This document shows positions 27,346 to 39,783 of a DNA stretch of 64,000 nt, in pieces. The notes beneath the pieces are model-generated. The model was not told the DNA's origin. It did no database searches and saw nothing but the letters and a program-made list of their open reading frames with translations. The translations under genes were made by a program, and so were the position numbers. Location: positions 66,694,645 through 66,758,644 of the forward strand of contig NC_054537.1 in NCBI RefSeq assembly GCF_017654505.1, written 5' to 3'. The stretch is from Polyodon spathula (lineage: Eukaryota; Chordata; Actinopteri; Acipenseriformes; Polyodontidae). Positions within the stretch are counted from its first letter, which is position 1; every line of letters starts with the position of its first letter.

Positions 27346-28958
27346 CTTTATTGACATCCGATTTTGACACTGATGTTACTGCAATGACACATGATACAGG
27401 TCTAATCTAAATTGTCTGTTAAATGTGTGCAAGAGATGCATAATGCAGGTTAAGCTCAAAAGTGACCACTGGAAATAACTGAGCTTGTGATTACAGATAC
27501 TGTACATACACTGCCGATGATTTCACACCCCAACTAAACCCCAGCCAGCTCATTAATAGCTTGTATTTACAATTATAGTAGCATTATTACTTGTGGTACA
27601 TGTAGCCAAGCCATGTAGCCATGCCCATACAGAATATGGGCTATACATTTATGGAAAAAAAAAAAAAAAATTGAATGATAAATGACATTGGGGAACTTTC
27701 TGAATGCATATTCAGTAGCACAGGATGGAGCCTGGGACTCAAATATGTTTTACCTGTATGGATTTAGTGTTATCCAAGCTTTCAGCGTGAATGATAGGTG
27801 AGCTCCATTTGTCAAAAACCCAAAAAACGAGTGACCTCAGATTTATTGCAAACTGGTCCAGAAATACAATTGTATTTTCCAAAACTTTTTTCTCTTGCAA
27901 TTTTTGTCTGCGGTCCGAAAAAACTACATGTTAACATGCATTTATTAACTGAGTTCAACCTCCCATTACCTGAAACAAGGTGCACCAGCTGTGTCATGCT
28001 TTCTGCATCCAGCTGCAGTACTTGTTACAACAGGAACTGCGCACCCAAACGCTTTGTAATAATCATGCACTGGAGAGCCATGCTCCGTTGACGAGGTCTA
28101 GATTCCTGTACTCACATTGGCCACGGTGCAAACTCAGCCTCAAACACGCTTTCAGTCTCAGACTGGTCGCCACCCTGGAACGCCATATGGCTCTCTAGCC
28201 TTCGACTACAGACAGACCAGTGGTGTGACAAAGAGAAACGAGAATGGAAAAACACAACATCAGGCAGGAGATATCAAATGGAAGTGTCACAGTGGAGTCT
28301 TCCTTCACTGGTGGGTTGAGGTTCTGTTCATGGCAAATAGACAAAACAGCATTGCTTTCCATATGTTGTTTTATTTAGGCAGTTGTGACAATATTGTAAC
28401 GGCAGGATAAATGCACCAGTTAAACTTCTGTTCCCAATTTTCAGAAAAAGATACCAATCTGATACTGCTCATGTAGAACCAAGTGCACGGTAGTCACTAT
28501 TTACTTTTGGGATTCAGCCATGTGTTTGACATTATATTGACAATGTTTCACGCAAGAAAACAAAATACTCTATGGAAAAGTGCATTTTTGTTAATGACCT
28601 CTTCTGCGATATTGTCATGCACGGTCATAAGCCTCAATCGCTGTGTCACTGCAACATAGGTAAACCACTGGTAAACAGCCACTTACCTTGACTCGTATCC
28701 TCTTAACATAAAGAATAGAGCTAGGACCAAGGTGAATATCACTTACCAAGAATACGGCCAGCTTGTAAAAAGCCATTAATCTGCAGCAGCAAAGCCTATT
28801 GCCCAGTAAGAAATCCTTTTTTTTTAATTTATCCTTAGGAATGGGTTTCCACTGGGGTCCCAGGGTGCTGACAGATACAACATGTCCATGTCTTCTTATT
28901 AAGGTGGCAACAGCTTTTTTTCTATGGCATATAACTGATGATACAAAAATACACATAC

Positions 28959-29209
28959 TTTTCACTGAGATCCTCAATCCTCTGACCACTGTAGGAGATG
29001 AAGCCATTGGTATTCTGACTGTGCAGGCTGCTGGGGCTGGCGGGGGCGGAGGTCGCCCCCCTGGTGTTCTGGATGGAATGCCTGCGGCTCCTCCTGCGCT
29101 CCAGCCCGTGCCGTTCATTAGCCCCTCCCAGACTCGCTCTTCTGCGGTCCTTGCGACCTGTCAGAGGGGGCTGGCTGTCATCATCACCATCCTCGTGCCT
29201 CAGAGTCAT
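28959..29209 (-). CDS. fhod3: FHOD3 exon, end of FH3 and basic linker (251 nt)
   Basis: Starts MTLRHEDGDDDSQPPLTGRK, continues through a basic cluster (GLERRRSRRHSIQNTRG) and a Ser/Pro-rich stretch, and ends RIEDLSEK. Known FHOD3 has ALRHEDGDE, RRRSRRHS and DLREKY at the matching places. The RRRSRRHS cluster offers basophilic-kinase-type serine sites; that is inference. The acceptor is CCTCTTAG|ATG and the donor is GAAAA|GTATGTG. The exon leaves in phase 2 (AA of the last codon), which starts the block of symmetric exons downstream. It is locally GC-rich. Confidence 0.93.
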
Positions 29210-29458
29210 CTAAGAGGTAAAGAAAATCAGCTTTTCAATTCAGCTTATGTTTCTTTATCATTGTCCTGGTAGAATGTGTCTTAAAAAAAAAGAACATCCC
29301 CATGCACCCTTATGCATGAGCTTTAACAAGTGATCAGTGTAGAGCACTAAGAACACAGTTTCAGGGTAATATGTTTGAAAGTAATACATGCATGCTTTGA
29401 AAACTTTGAAGGCTTTGCCAAGATTACGTGCTAAAGATTCATTTTGCTGAAAAGTTAC
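29210..29458 (-). other. FHOD3 short intron (249 bp)
   Basis: The intron begins GTAACTTTTC and ends CCTCTTAG. It carries no recognisable element. Confidence 0.85.
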
Positions 29459-29602
29459 CTCATAAATATTAAACTGCTCTACAAGGTCCAGGTCGGTTCC
29501 TTTCTTATTCAAGTGTCTCTGTGCAATAACTTCAATGCCTTGCTCTTCCAGACAGTCCACCACATCATAGAAGGAATCCTGATCTGGCAGCCCTGCTAGT
29601 GT
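29459..29602 (-). CDS. fhod3: FHOD3 exon, FH3/armadillo domain (144 nt)
   Basis: Forty-eight whole codons beginning TLAGLPDQDSFYDVVDCLEE and ending DLVEQFNIYE. The DQDSFYDVVDCLEEQG and QRHLNKKGTDLDLVEQ motifs identify FHOD3 rather than FHOD1. This is the C-terminal part of the FH3 domain. The acceptor is ATTCACAG|ACACTA and the donor is TATGAG|GTAACT, with phase 0 at both ends. The intron to the next exon is only about 250 bp. Confidence 0.95.
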
Positions 29603-30347
29603 CTGTGAATTCAAAAAAGAGAACATTTTGGCAAAATCCCTTAAAGGCACACAAACCTTAGTCTGGCAGCAGAACCTGTAGTGCAGAAAAAAGCAGGTCA
29701 AGAGGGAAATACATTCTATATTAGTTAACACTAAAGTTTATAAAATACCACTGGGATACCATTAACATCATTGTTTAACCATGAAAAAAATTAACAAAAC
29801 CAATAGCAAACCACATCATTACAAGGAATGGATTTGGAACATGTGTTGCAAAGTTGTCCTGTTGAGTTGGCACACTGGCATTGATAAGATACTGCTACGG
29901 CTTGCCAGTGTGTCATACTATCCTAATCTACTGTACCAATGGTCATACAATTTTAGCAGACCTTGTGCTGTTATTGTCACTTACTGCAGTAGCAAACTGT
30001 GGTCCCAGGCACATAAATGTATTTGTCACAATATTGTAATGCCTTAAATTCCCTTTCTGCTACATCAGTTTTGCAGTATTGCAAAACAACACTGTGGTAC
30101 TGCAGGCAAAACTTTGCCCACAGGCACAACTTTAAGGAAAACATTTTATGCCCCACTTTATCACCAACCAGAAATGATAGAACTGTACCTTACAGTCATT
30201 CTGTGAAACTGTGCAGGATTTACTGGTGTACAGTATCTTAAGTTCCAGTTCGACTGCCAAAAACAACTCCTCTCTCCATCACCAAAGAAAATGATCTGTA
30301 TTCCTTTCACAGGGTCCCGTCCCCATGATATTTAAGTTCTCACTCAC
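29603..30347 (-). other. FHOD3 intron (745 bp)
   Basis: The intron begins GTGAGTGAG and ends GAATTCACAG. AT-rich, no repeat family seen. Confidence 0.8.
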
Positions 30348-30442
30348 CTTGTTGACTAATGTCATGGCATAAACAAGCAGCTCTGTGTCCACCCCATCCT
30401 TTTCGTCCAAAATCTCCATGGCGTTTGACCATATTTTGGTTC
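30348..30442 (-). CDS. fhod3: FHOD3 exon, FH3/armadillo domain (95 nt)
   Basis: With the G carried over from the previous exon it reads GTKIWSNAMEILDEKDGVDT then ELLVYAMTLVNK. Known FHOD3 proteins have a very similar GVKPWSNIMEI segment here, so the family match is clear despite substitutions at the start. It is part of the FH3 domain. The acceptor is ATTTGTAG|GAACC and the donor is AACAAG|GTGAGTG, a near-consensus site. The exon enters in phase 1 and leaves in phase 0. Confidence 0.95.
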
Positions 30443-31918
30443 CTACAAATAAATCAAAGAGAACACAGAAATGTCAATTTTCTATATTATTTTCATAAAC
30501 AGTTAGTTTTTTCAGGATCCTTTAAGTTGCTAAACCATGATTTAAATATCTCAGATCTTGTAGACTTTATATAGAGTACACCATATATGGTCTATCTATT
30601 TTACCTGTATTTATCTATTTACAGTTGAAAAAATGATATGCTACTAATACACAGCTTGAAGCTATTCTAAAGCCCTCTTTGTATAAATGTAGGAATGGAT
30701 AATCAGTACTCTGTTTGTAAAGTGACCATCTGCAAGGTCTATAACATGCATTATATGTATTCTTACATGCTATAGGTGAGGGTATACTGTACACCTAGAT
30801 GAAGCCAACAAGTCTGTCCTCTTAACAAGAATGGATATTAGCAGTGGAAGGCTTTTTGGAGAGCAGAAAATCGTAAATATGCAATCAAGTTTTACAATCT
30901 GTCTAAACCTAACATACATGGCACAGATCTCTTTCAAAAGGTCAGAGTCTCTCACTAGGCTGACTGGAATTTTGAAAAATATGTTAGTGGATCTATAAAG
31001 CCACATTCCAGATTGTACTGATGGATTCCAAGTGCAACGATAAACCGCATGGAGCAGCCCTCAGAAAGCTGAGCACAGTTTGTTGGTGAAGCAGGTCTGT
31101 ACCCCAAACTCATAGAATACTGCTCATGAATAAACACAGTCCAAAGGAGTAACAGTGAACAAATGTACAGCTTTGCAAAAGAAGAAGAAAAAAGAGAGAG
31201 GGAGACATTATATGAAAGTTTTCCTTCTACAGTCTCATGTTTCTCCAGCATTAATTCCAATTACTGAAGGTGTTGGGAAGCCATCCAAATTCCTTTGCAG
31301 AGCTTGTTAGAAAGTATTTTCAAATACTCAGTTACAGCTTGCAAAAGAAGCAGAGTTTTTTTTTTTTTAAAGGACATATGGAATACATTCAAGCGCAAGA
31401 GAATGTGAAAATATATGATCACTCATTGAGAATGGTTTCCTCTACAAAAATGTCTTCCTAAAATTAATAAAATTCTTTATTAGTTCAATGCTGCACTATA
31501 CTACAGTGACAGAACACAATGTCTGGCTGTACAACTAATTGGGAAGCTTTCAGTTACCCACATGAAAAAATAGCTCCAGCTAAGTTAAGGAGTGCAAACA
31601 GCAACAGAATGTAGACGGCAGTACAGTAACTGCAGTTTGAACGTTACTACGGGCTCAACAGCTTGGACCAATTTAGTGCAATTGAATATCAAAGCTGTTA
31701 CTCCTGTGTGGCTGTATCAAGCTTCAGTAGAACAGTAAAGAAGCATGTATGTTTCTACACGCAGAAGAGTGCAATAATAGTGTACATCGACAATACTATT
31801 TGTATAATTAAAAATATACAGTAAAAAGCTGTATAAATAGTGATTCATGGAAATACTACTCAGTATTACAGTAACCACCAGTGTTACTGAGTGTCCAGTT
31901 TGTATATTTGGGACCTAC
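30443..31918 (-). other. FHOD3 intron (1.5 kb)
   Basis: The intron begins GTAGGTCCC and ends ATTTGTAG. Nothing beyond ordinary intron sequence is seen. Confidence 0.75.
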
Positions 31919-32030
31919 CTTTCTTTGTGTCGACGGCACGGACAGCCTCAATGAGGAGTTGGGTATTGGACTCTGTGTACTCCACGAACACCAGCAGCAG
32001 CTTCAGAGCTGTCTTCACCACCAGCCGGAA
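31919..32030 (-). CDS. fhod3: FHOD3 exon, FH3/armadillo domain (112 nt)
   Basis: Encodes [20 protein letters not shown] then [17 protein letters not shown], matching the armadillo-like helices of the FHOD3 FH3 domain. The leading FRL follows the GSK end of the upstream exon exactly as in known FHOD3 proteins. The acceptor is TCCTCTGCAG|TTCC and the donor is AAAG|GTAGGT. The exon enters in phase 0 and leaves in phase 1, and its last G completes a glycine codon with the next exon. It is noticeably more GC-rich than the intron around it. Confidence 0.95.
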
Positions 32031-33378
32031 CTGCAGAGGATCCAGGGAACAAGACAAGTAGCATGTGTTAACTCCAGATAGGCAAAAATAGCAAAATAAT
32101 GCCCAGTTGCCCCTGACAAAAACGGCTTCCCCCTGTCAACTTGCATCCTTGTCTCTCCAGGGTTTTGATACCTCAGACTCTGATAAGTCCAGTGGGAGGC
32201 AGTTCCATTTTTGGCCCCTTGTTTTGTGCCTTTTTTCAGGTCTTACTGTTGCAAGTTTAAGGATGTGTTTTTTGTAATGCCCTCTGCTGTAAAAAAAAAA
32301 AAAAAAAAAAAAACTAAAAAAAAACTTGTGGATAGTTTAATTCAAAGTTGATGATGTTTTATACTGAAATGTAAATGGCAGTTCAGTAGTTGGCTGACTT
32401 CAGTGTATCAATGAGAAAAATAAAGCAGCTGTAATGATGATTTTTGAAGTCTTGTTTAGTAAACTCATTTTGGAAGTTTTATCAGCTCTTTTTTTATAAT
32501 ATTTTGTTCAACAGCAGATGGACATATTCTAATGCTGTTTGTTTCAACAGTTATAGTAATTTTTGTTAACACAATCAACGTATTTTAATGCTGTATATGA
32601 GCCCGGCTCCAAAAATATTTACTGTAAAAGATCTGCAGTCAGGTTTAATTTGACGTGCAGAACAATCATATTTTCACCCTTCAAAGAATAATGCAGTATG
32701 GAAAGGGCTAACATCCTATTTCAGTAGATTGGAAGATGATCCTAGCCAAAAATCATTAATTGGGGGGCCAATACAAATTTCAATAGAGGATTCTTTCTGG
32801 CAATGCACTGAACACAGATAATGAGCCTACAATCTGTGCTTCTACTTTAAATGCATTATGCACCACAGTATAAATACTAAAATAAAAATAAAGCTCCAGT
32901 AAATTACAGGAGGCAGTGCTATTATAACAGGGATGTTGATGCCTGTCCGTAAATATATGTGAGGAGGCTGTTAAAGAACATTGACCTTTTCGGTCAGCAG
33001 AGGACAACCAAAGACCAATCTGCCAGAATGAATTACATCAACTCAAATAAAACTGCAGACTTGCTTGAACACCCTAAGGCTTTAGAGTCTGGTACTGAAT
33101 TTTTCTTTGACATGGCACTGCAGTACAGGGAGTGATTGCTCCAGTAATGTAACCTTCCAGAGAGAAGGTGAGGGACGTCTTGAGCGTGTTGCCCAGCAGA
33201 ATATTGAATTATGGGACTCTGGGTTGTAAATCAGTAGACCAGTATAAGGTCAAATAGCCAAACAACCCCATTGCACTAAGCAATGTTTAGAGAGGAAATT
33301 AGCAAACAATTTAGCAAAACGCTTTACTGGAAGACCTGCAGATTGAGATTATGATATAATATTCATGTTTAATGTGTT

Positions 33379-33450
<72 letters not shown>

Positions 33451-33478
33451 CTTACACACACACACACACACACACACA
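33379..33478. repeat. (TA)n(CA)n compound microsatellite
   Basis: About 70 bp of TA repeats, then TTACTTA, then about 25 bp of CA repeats. Non-coding. Confidence 0.96.
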
Positions 33479-33899
33479 GTATAAACCTGTTTGTCTGCAA
33501 TATTATTTTATTCACCCATAATTTGAGTCCTGATGTGTAAAGATGACAACAAGTTGGACTGGTTAACCACAGCAAAGGGACCAGTGATGGCAATGATATG
33601 TGTGTTTAAGTGCCTGTGTATTTAACACATGCTAAAGCAAATTCCCTTGAGCTTTTCATGTCAGAGAAGCCATATGTCCATATGTTTTCTGTCATGTACA
33701 GTTGCCTCACAGATCACATTCCATAAACAGCACACAAACAAAGGCATTAGACTAATTAAAAAAAAAGAGAAAATACTCCAATTTGGTCCATGAAAAAAAA
33801 AAAAAACCTTAGGTTATGGATGTAACCCTGTTTCCCTGAAAGAGAAGACGACCACCAACAATACTTTTAGGATATTTTTCCTCCAAAGAAAATGGGGGA

Positions 33900-34437
33900 A
33901 TGGAAAGTCTCTAACTTGTTTGCTCTTTTCACCACACTCTGTGCCGAGGCCAGGTGGTTCCAAGAGGAAATCAGGGAACGCCAGGAAGGGCTGAAGGCGG
34001 GGCAATGAAGCTCAAGTTCTGAAGACAGACCGGCATGTTTCAGGTGCTGCCGTCAAATGTACCTGGAGGAACTTGGAGGCTCGCTCCATAAGCACTGGTA
34101 TTGAGCTTTGAAGAGGGGAAAGCCCAGAGTCCGAGGTTGCCTCAGAGCTCAGACCCATCCTGAAGGTGAACTCCTGGAAATCTCTCTTCTTCCTCATCCT
34201 GAGGGAAGGAGCTGCCATGCCAGGAAGCCGTGATTGAAATAGCATCCGGTCTTCCTCAACTACAGCCAAGACTGGCTCTGAAACGTCCCAGGCGATCACC
34301 GATAAGGGCGGGGTCAGTTCCGGGGCAGGTGCTAGCGGCGGAGCCGGGGCCAAGCAGGGAGTTAGGTCTGCTGCCTGGCCAAATACTCCGGGACTTGAAG
34401 TCGGAGATGTCCTGGGCCTGCTTCGACAGTCACCCAC
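33900..34437 (-). pseudogene. Retrotransposon gag-like remnant, DIRS-type suspected
   Basis: One minus-strand frame runs from about 34437 to 33814, broken by a TGA near 34009. It contains a Pro/Ala-rich start, then MRKKRDFQEFTFRMGL, then SSIPVLMERASKFLQVHLTA, RSVFRT, and LPRLQPFLAFPDFLLE. The series 'ERASKFLQV ... RSVFRT ... PFLAFPDFL' resembles the capsid-like ORF of DIRS-type and related fish retroelements. The nearby GTAACCCTGTTTCCCTGAAA (about 33824-33843) resembles sequence near DIRS ends. The family name is inference from memory. The region is clearly GC-richer than the host intron. No tyrosine recombinase or reverse transcriptase is present. Confidence 0.5.
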
Positions 34438-37406
34438 TTAGCACTCCGCGCAGGAGACTGAGAGCGGCTGCGAGCATGAGGCGCCGAACTGTGAATGTTA
34501 TAGACGAGGGTGCTAGCATTCGAAAGTCAAATGAAGACTACAGAACTGGACGCCACTTTTAGCAGTATGTAGCAGTGGCAGGGGAAACAGCTTGACTGTA
34601 ACTTCGGATTTGGACGAACAAAAAGTACAAAACATATTTTTTTCCCATTTATCCACATGGAACTAAATCCTAACCTCCCTTGTTATAAATCTTCTATATT
34701 TTAGAATAATATTTATAGATCCACTCCATAGCTGCACTTAGTTGTTCTCTCTGTTACTCCTAGAATCAAGCAGTCAGCTTTATGCTACTGCAAGAGTGGC
34801 AATATCGCATGAATTAACAAGCAAAAAAAGAAAGAAAGGAAATTATCTTCAAGAGGCCAGTATTTAATTTATGACTGGGTAATCAAGGCCATGGAAAGAA
34901 TTCTCATGAAAGGGGATTCTGTTCCACAAAGCATGTGTGAGGACTCAACAATATTTAACAGTAACAGTTATCAAGGTTTCCAAGCCACATCCAGAAACTA
35001 TCTGTTATATTACACACTTCCTACATTTTTAATGACATGTCACTGTAATACAAGTGTGGAAACAGTGCCCCTCTGGCCAAGCGAGGCAACAGCATAGGTA
35101 GAGCACAGCTGATGCAGGCTGCCTTTTGGGGATTGATCCAATCCCCAAACTTGTCCACATCTTCCTTGAAATACAGCATCATGTGCAACCAGACTGCTGT
35201 TTTATTTTGGTGAACAGACAATCCCACTATATATGTACAGTGTGTTAAAGTCTTATCAGGATTCCAAAGGACATACAGTAATCACAAAAAAAATGAAGCT
35301 GACTCAGGAGAGAATAACATACAGTCACATGTCTTCCTTCCCTTGTGACTTGTTAATTTAGGTGTCAATATATTTGTAAGGAGGTACTGCATAGAAAGGT
35401 AGCAAGGTTAGTCACAACTCTGTTATTTATTTTTTAATTTTTTTTAATTTAGTTTGTGTATTTCAGGTGCCTGTTTATATCTTACAAAATAGCATGACAC
35501 ATAATATTATTTTTCGATCTTATGCACGATCATAACAAGGAATTTCAATTTTTCAAGGTTTATGATATCTCACTACAAATAGTTACTCAAATGGATTACA
35601 TCTTGTTTCATAATCTTTGGCTATGCATTACCTTTTTGTAACTACACTTTACTATAAATATTCATCAACACTAATAAACACGTGTTTAGAGGTTTATCTC
35701 ATATTACATTAAGCCTGCTTTAATATTTATATGATGAATAATCCTCTTAAATTGTCATACTAAGAAAGGTATGCCGAGTATTGTGGTAAATAGGAACCTT
35801 CCATTGTCTGGTAAATGAAAAGAAATTCCTGAAACAGCAGACTAACAGTGTGCTGATAGCCAGGCAAATAAACTTTATTCAAAGAAAAGTTCACAATTGC
35901 CTTCTGTCCCAAGGTGGAAGTACAACAAAGGATGTGTGGAAGTAGAGAATAGTAAACAAATTACCAATCTAATTATTTTCTTTGAAGACATCAATCAAAA
36001 ACTGGAGCACCTCAGCCTCCACCTCTGTGTTATCAGCGCAGAAATATCACTGTCTAACACTTGACACAGCCAGAGAAGAAACAACAGTGCACAACAAGAG
36101 ACCGAGTACAGGACCATTAAAAAAATAAAAATAAAAAGAGAAATCAGTTTCTGCTCTCATTTACGTTTATGTAGCGTGCAACATATAAATATGGTTTTGA
36201 GAGGCAAAGATTTGGCTAATAGCATTATATCAATCAGTGTAACTCTGGACTCCCCACTCTTAAGTAGAAGATACCCTTCCCTCATTAGCAAGGTGTGTTT
36301 GCTTGACCATCCTTCGATAGCAACAATTAGCAGAGGTATCACTCTCATGCATTGCTACGCTTGGAGCACACAGGAGCCAATAGTCTTATATGCATAACGC
36401 ATTCCAGGGCAGAGAGTGACAAAGGATTCCTACTGTACCACACACACAACCAACGTGTGCGCTACATAAAAAAGAACAACATATGTGTTGAGTTAGATAG
36501 AGGTTTGGAAGAAACCCCAATTTCAGGTTGCATTCCTTTGTTAATTAACTAGTTAACAGATATTGCAAAGGCTTGAAAATGCTTTGGAAGAGCTGCGGTA
36601 GGTTAGAGAAGGAGCATTGGCACTGGCAGGTTGATGAATTTACACCAAGGGTTATAGAAAGGCAAAAGTCTGGCGGGCTCTATGATCTGCCAACAAACAC
36701 ATATTAGCAATAAATTAGTTCACTCAGGAGTCAGGTGAACTTGCGCCCATATTGTTCTCTGGTGTGGAGAAAAACAGTTGTGAGTCTTGTAAGAGGTTAA
36801 GGACATAGAAATATCTGTTCAATTGGGTGAAATACATTCTCTTTTTATTTTTACAGGCTTTGGTTGATATACTGTACTATCTGCCTAATCCTCCTGTCAG
36901 TTTCACAATATGTACCAAACAACAAACCAGACTGACACCAACATTTTAAACTGAAATCATAGACATAATATTTTAATAAAATTGAGCTTTGGTAACAGTA
37001 TACATACTTCTGTAATCCAGCTGTGAAGATAAAGGTTAACACAACTTTCTTGACTAATCATGAAGACAAACTGGAAAAAAGCAACTTATGCCAATAGGTG
37101 AAACTAAAAACCTCCACCCAGTCTTATGACTACATCAGCAGTAGTGGCACCACATTTCTTTACTAATGTTTTCAGGCTGTAATGATTTGATGTCATAACG
37201 TAATTCCCCTTGTGATTGTAGCTTTTGTAGAGAACACAGTATTTTCTAAGAGGACGTGACTGTACATAAAGTCTTAAAATGAATTATAGACACTTCTCTA
37301 GCAGCAGCCAGCATACAATGATGTAATTGCTTGTTTTCAGTACCTCTACTCTAAAATTACATGTCAGGAAATATTATGTTAATAATGTTATAAACTGAGG
37401 AACTGC

Positions 37407-37433
37407 AAAACAAAACAAAACAAAACAAAACAA
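37407..37433. repeat. (CAAAA)n repeat
   Basis: Five or more copies of CAAAA in a row. Simple sequence repeat in intron. Confidence 0.9.
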
Positions 37434-38069
37434 AAGAACCTTCACCTGTATTAAAATACCCCTGGCTATTATGACAATTTCTGTTATATTTGGCTTTAAA
37501 GCTGAAATTGTCCTGAGCAATATATTTTCTTTAAAAAATCAGATTTACCATTCTGGCATTCTGGAGAAATGTGAAATATGACCCTATAAAGTTTTACGTC
37601 TTTCATGAAATTGCTCACAAATACCTGTCAACTAACTGACAATTAATGTACACATCCTTTAAATTCTAACTTTCATTGAATTTTTGTTCTGAGTTACTGT
37701 TTTCTGTATTTCCTCTAGCCAGCCAAGCAGTTGTCTGCTTGTGCTAACCAGACACCTGGTCAGTAGAAGTCGTTGCAGTGTGGTGAAGATATAGTTCCAG
37801 CCTATCGTACTTCCCTAATGCTAGGTGTGTCAGTGTGAGGCGCCCCCACTTCTTCACTCTTAACTTTTTGGCATTTGGATTAATCTGTGAGAGCAGGGCT
37901 CAGGTTTCCCAAAAATGTACTGAATCACTTTGCTGCTCTTATTCCTACATAGGGAAATGTACCCGTGTACTTAAACAATTAAAAGGGGTTGCTGAGGCAG
38001 AAACTTACGGTTAAAAAAAACAAAAAATGTGTATCCGTGTTGGAGTATATGAAATATAGTTTGTCTTAC

Positions 38070-38164
38070 CTTTGACCCTATGAGTGTGTAGAGCCACTGG
38101 ACAGTTTCGTTGTGACCTATGACCCCATTCATCCCATCCACATACAACATGATCTGCCCAAGTG
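38070..38164 (-). CDS. fhod3: FHOD3 exon, FH3/armadillo domain (95 nt)
   Basis: Translates (from the split codon [G]CA) as [18 protein letters not shown] followed by [14 protein letters not shown], an almost unchanged stretch of vertebrate FHOD3. It belongs to the FH3 (diaphanous-inhibitory, armadillo-like) domain, which folds back on the C-terminal DAD to keep the formin inactive. The acceptor is a run of T followed by AACAG, and the donor is AAAG|GTAAGA. The exon enters in phase 1 and leaves in phase 0. The upstream partner exon is not visible between here and base 64000, so the preceding intron is at least 25.8 kb, consistent with the very long 5' introns of this gene in other vertebrates. 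Confidence 0.95.
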
Positions 38165-38904
38165 CTGTTAAAAAAAAAAAACATACATAGATTTAATGTA
38201 TCCTTTGTTTCATAATTTGGGTTCTAATAACTAACCTAATAGCAACATTTGAACTCATTCAGTTTGGGGTCCTTTGCTGCTAGGAGGTATTGCCATAACC
38301 CTTGATGACGGCCTTTCTCATCTTTAAGGAGGAGGAGGTTCTTTATAGTGACGGATCCATAAGTTACCCACAAAATACAAGTAGCCCAGATACTTCTGTC
38401 ATTTACATCTTTTAATGCAAAGACAACAATTCCTGATTGAAAACATTAGCCAAAAAGTGTTACCGGACTTTTTGGAAGTTTTACCTCAGGATTTATAATT
38501 GACTGTTTAAAGTTATGCTTTTACTGTGCAGTGAAAATCCTGTATATTGTTGCAATGCAGTGTGCAACTAAAACAGCAGTGAAAATGCTGTAATGACCCC
38601 AACATTGCAATTATAACCAGTTGCAGTGCTATAAACTGCAGTCTTACCAAAGATTTTATTTGTATTCCAGTGATTATTCAATTAAAGTAAGTCACACATT
38701 CAGGAATAGGTCTACAGTACATGAAGTACATACATTAGTTTCTAGATTTAGTCACCTATTTTTAGACTCCCAGAAGAATGCACTTAATTTGCTGAAAAAT
38801 GTTTACTGAATATAAATGCCAATTATTGTAGCTGTCTACTTAGTCAATTTTTTAAGCTTTATATCCATACACTTTGACTTCTGCTAGTGGTTTAATAAAC
38901 TGGA

Positions 38905-38928
38905 GGGGGGGGGGGGGGGGGGGGGGGG
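38905..38928. repeat. G24 homopolymer
   Basis: A run of 24 G on the plus strand. It can form G-quadruplexes on that strand; the FHOD3 transcript would carry C24. Length is uncertain in assemblies. Confidence 0.95.
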
Positions 38929-39733
38929 CTACATCAATTGGACACAAAATTAAGGATCTTCCAACACATCCATTAGAAGTCTGGCAGCATTTCTAGCAAC
39001 TGTTTCTTTCAGAGAAATCCGAAACCAAACGTGTCAATGTTTGAAATGTTATTCCTGTTCAATTTGCAAATACAACTACTTGTTCAAGGAAAGATATTTC
39101 TGAACATGAATGCAGAAGAGATCTGTTGTAAGAAAAATCTGTCTCAGTATAACACACACACACACACACACATATATCACTATAAGGACAGGCTACCAAT
39201 AGGCGGCACTATTCTATAGTATAATACAGAGTACTGTTTTTTCATAGTGCTTCTCTTCTAAAATAGTTCAAAGAGCGTGCCCTACTCCACACACACACAT
39301 TTACTACAGCTGGCATTCTTTAGATTTTTGTGCTCTACCTGTGCTGTGATTAAACTGCTCTATTTGCAGACAGCAGATAAAGCAAAGATCATTAATTATC
39401 ACTGCATGACACTAGCATATCCAGCGTGCAAAGCCAAACAGAATACTCTATTGGATGTTGATAGGGCATTATAACTATTATTATTACTACTGTAATGGAG
39501 AAACAGATCTAATGGAATGTTATGTCTTTTTACGGAAAGTCATGCACAGTTCTTATCAGTGTATTGTTTAAGCCAGTTCTAATAGTTGTAATAATCCTAT
39601 ATGGATTCAAATCCACAGAGGAAATCTCAATATACAATAACTATCCTGAGTAGGCCAGTCATTCATTGTTTTATGGTAATGCCTGTGTGCAAATGAGCCT
39701 TTGCCAACATAATCCTTTGATAAAATGACTACA

Positions 39734-39737
<4 letters not shown>

Positions 39738-39766
<29 letters not shown>

Positions 39767-39783
39767 AAATAAATAAATAAATA
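39738..39783. repeat. (AAAT)n microsatellite
   Basis: About eleven copies of AAAT with one imperfect unit (AATAAT) in the middle. Confidence 0.95.

Larger units (their letters stand above)
13367..28958 (-). other. FHOD3 large intron (15.6 kb)
   Basis: Separates the linker exon ending at 28959 from the first cassette exon. It holds a tRNA-derived SINE (21717-21950), a LINE reverse-transcriptase scrap (27185-27345), an unassigned GC-richer segment (18990-20760), a C17 run (25859-25875) and a T23 run (26390-26412). I find no further FHOD3 exon that keeps phase 2 at both ends. A possible exon at about 18326-18427 is discussed among rejected items. Confidence 0.6.
32031..38069 (-). other. FHOD3 intron (6.0 kb)
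   Basis: Carries an A23 run (32291-32313), a (TA)n(CA)n microsatellite (33379-33478), a DIRS-like gag remnant (about 33900-34440) and a CAAAA repeat (37407-37433). The remainder is AT-rich and unassigned. Confidence 0.75.

Noticed and set aside
28799..29272. 157-codon plus-strand open frame
   Set aside because: It lies antisense to the FHOD3 linker exon and its introns; it has no family resemblance and arises from local GC content.
34230..34562. 110-codon plus-strand open frame
   Set aside because: It is antisense to the DIRS-like gag remnant and carries no motif.
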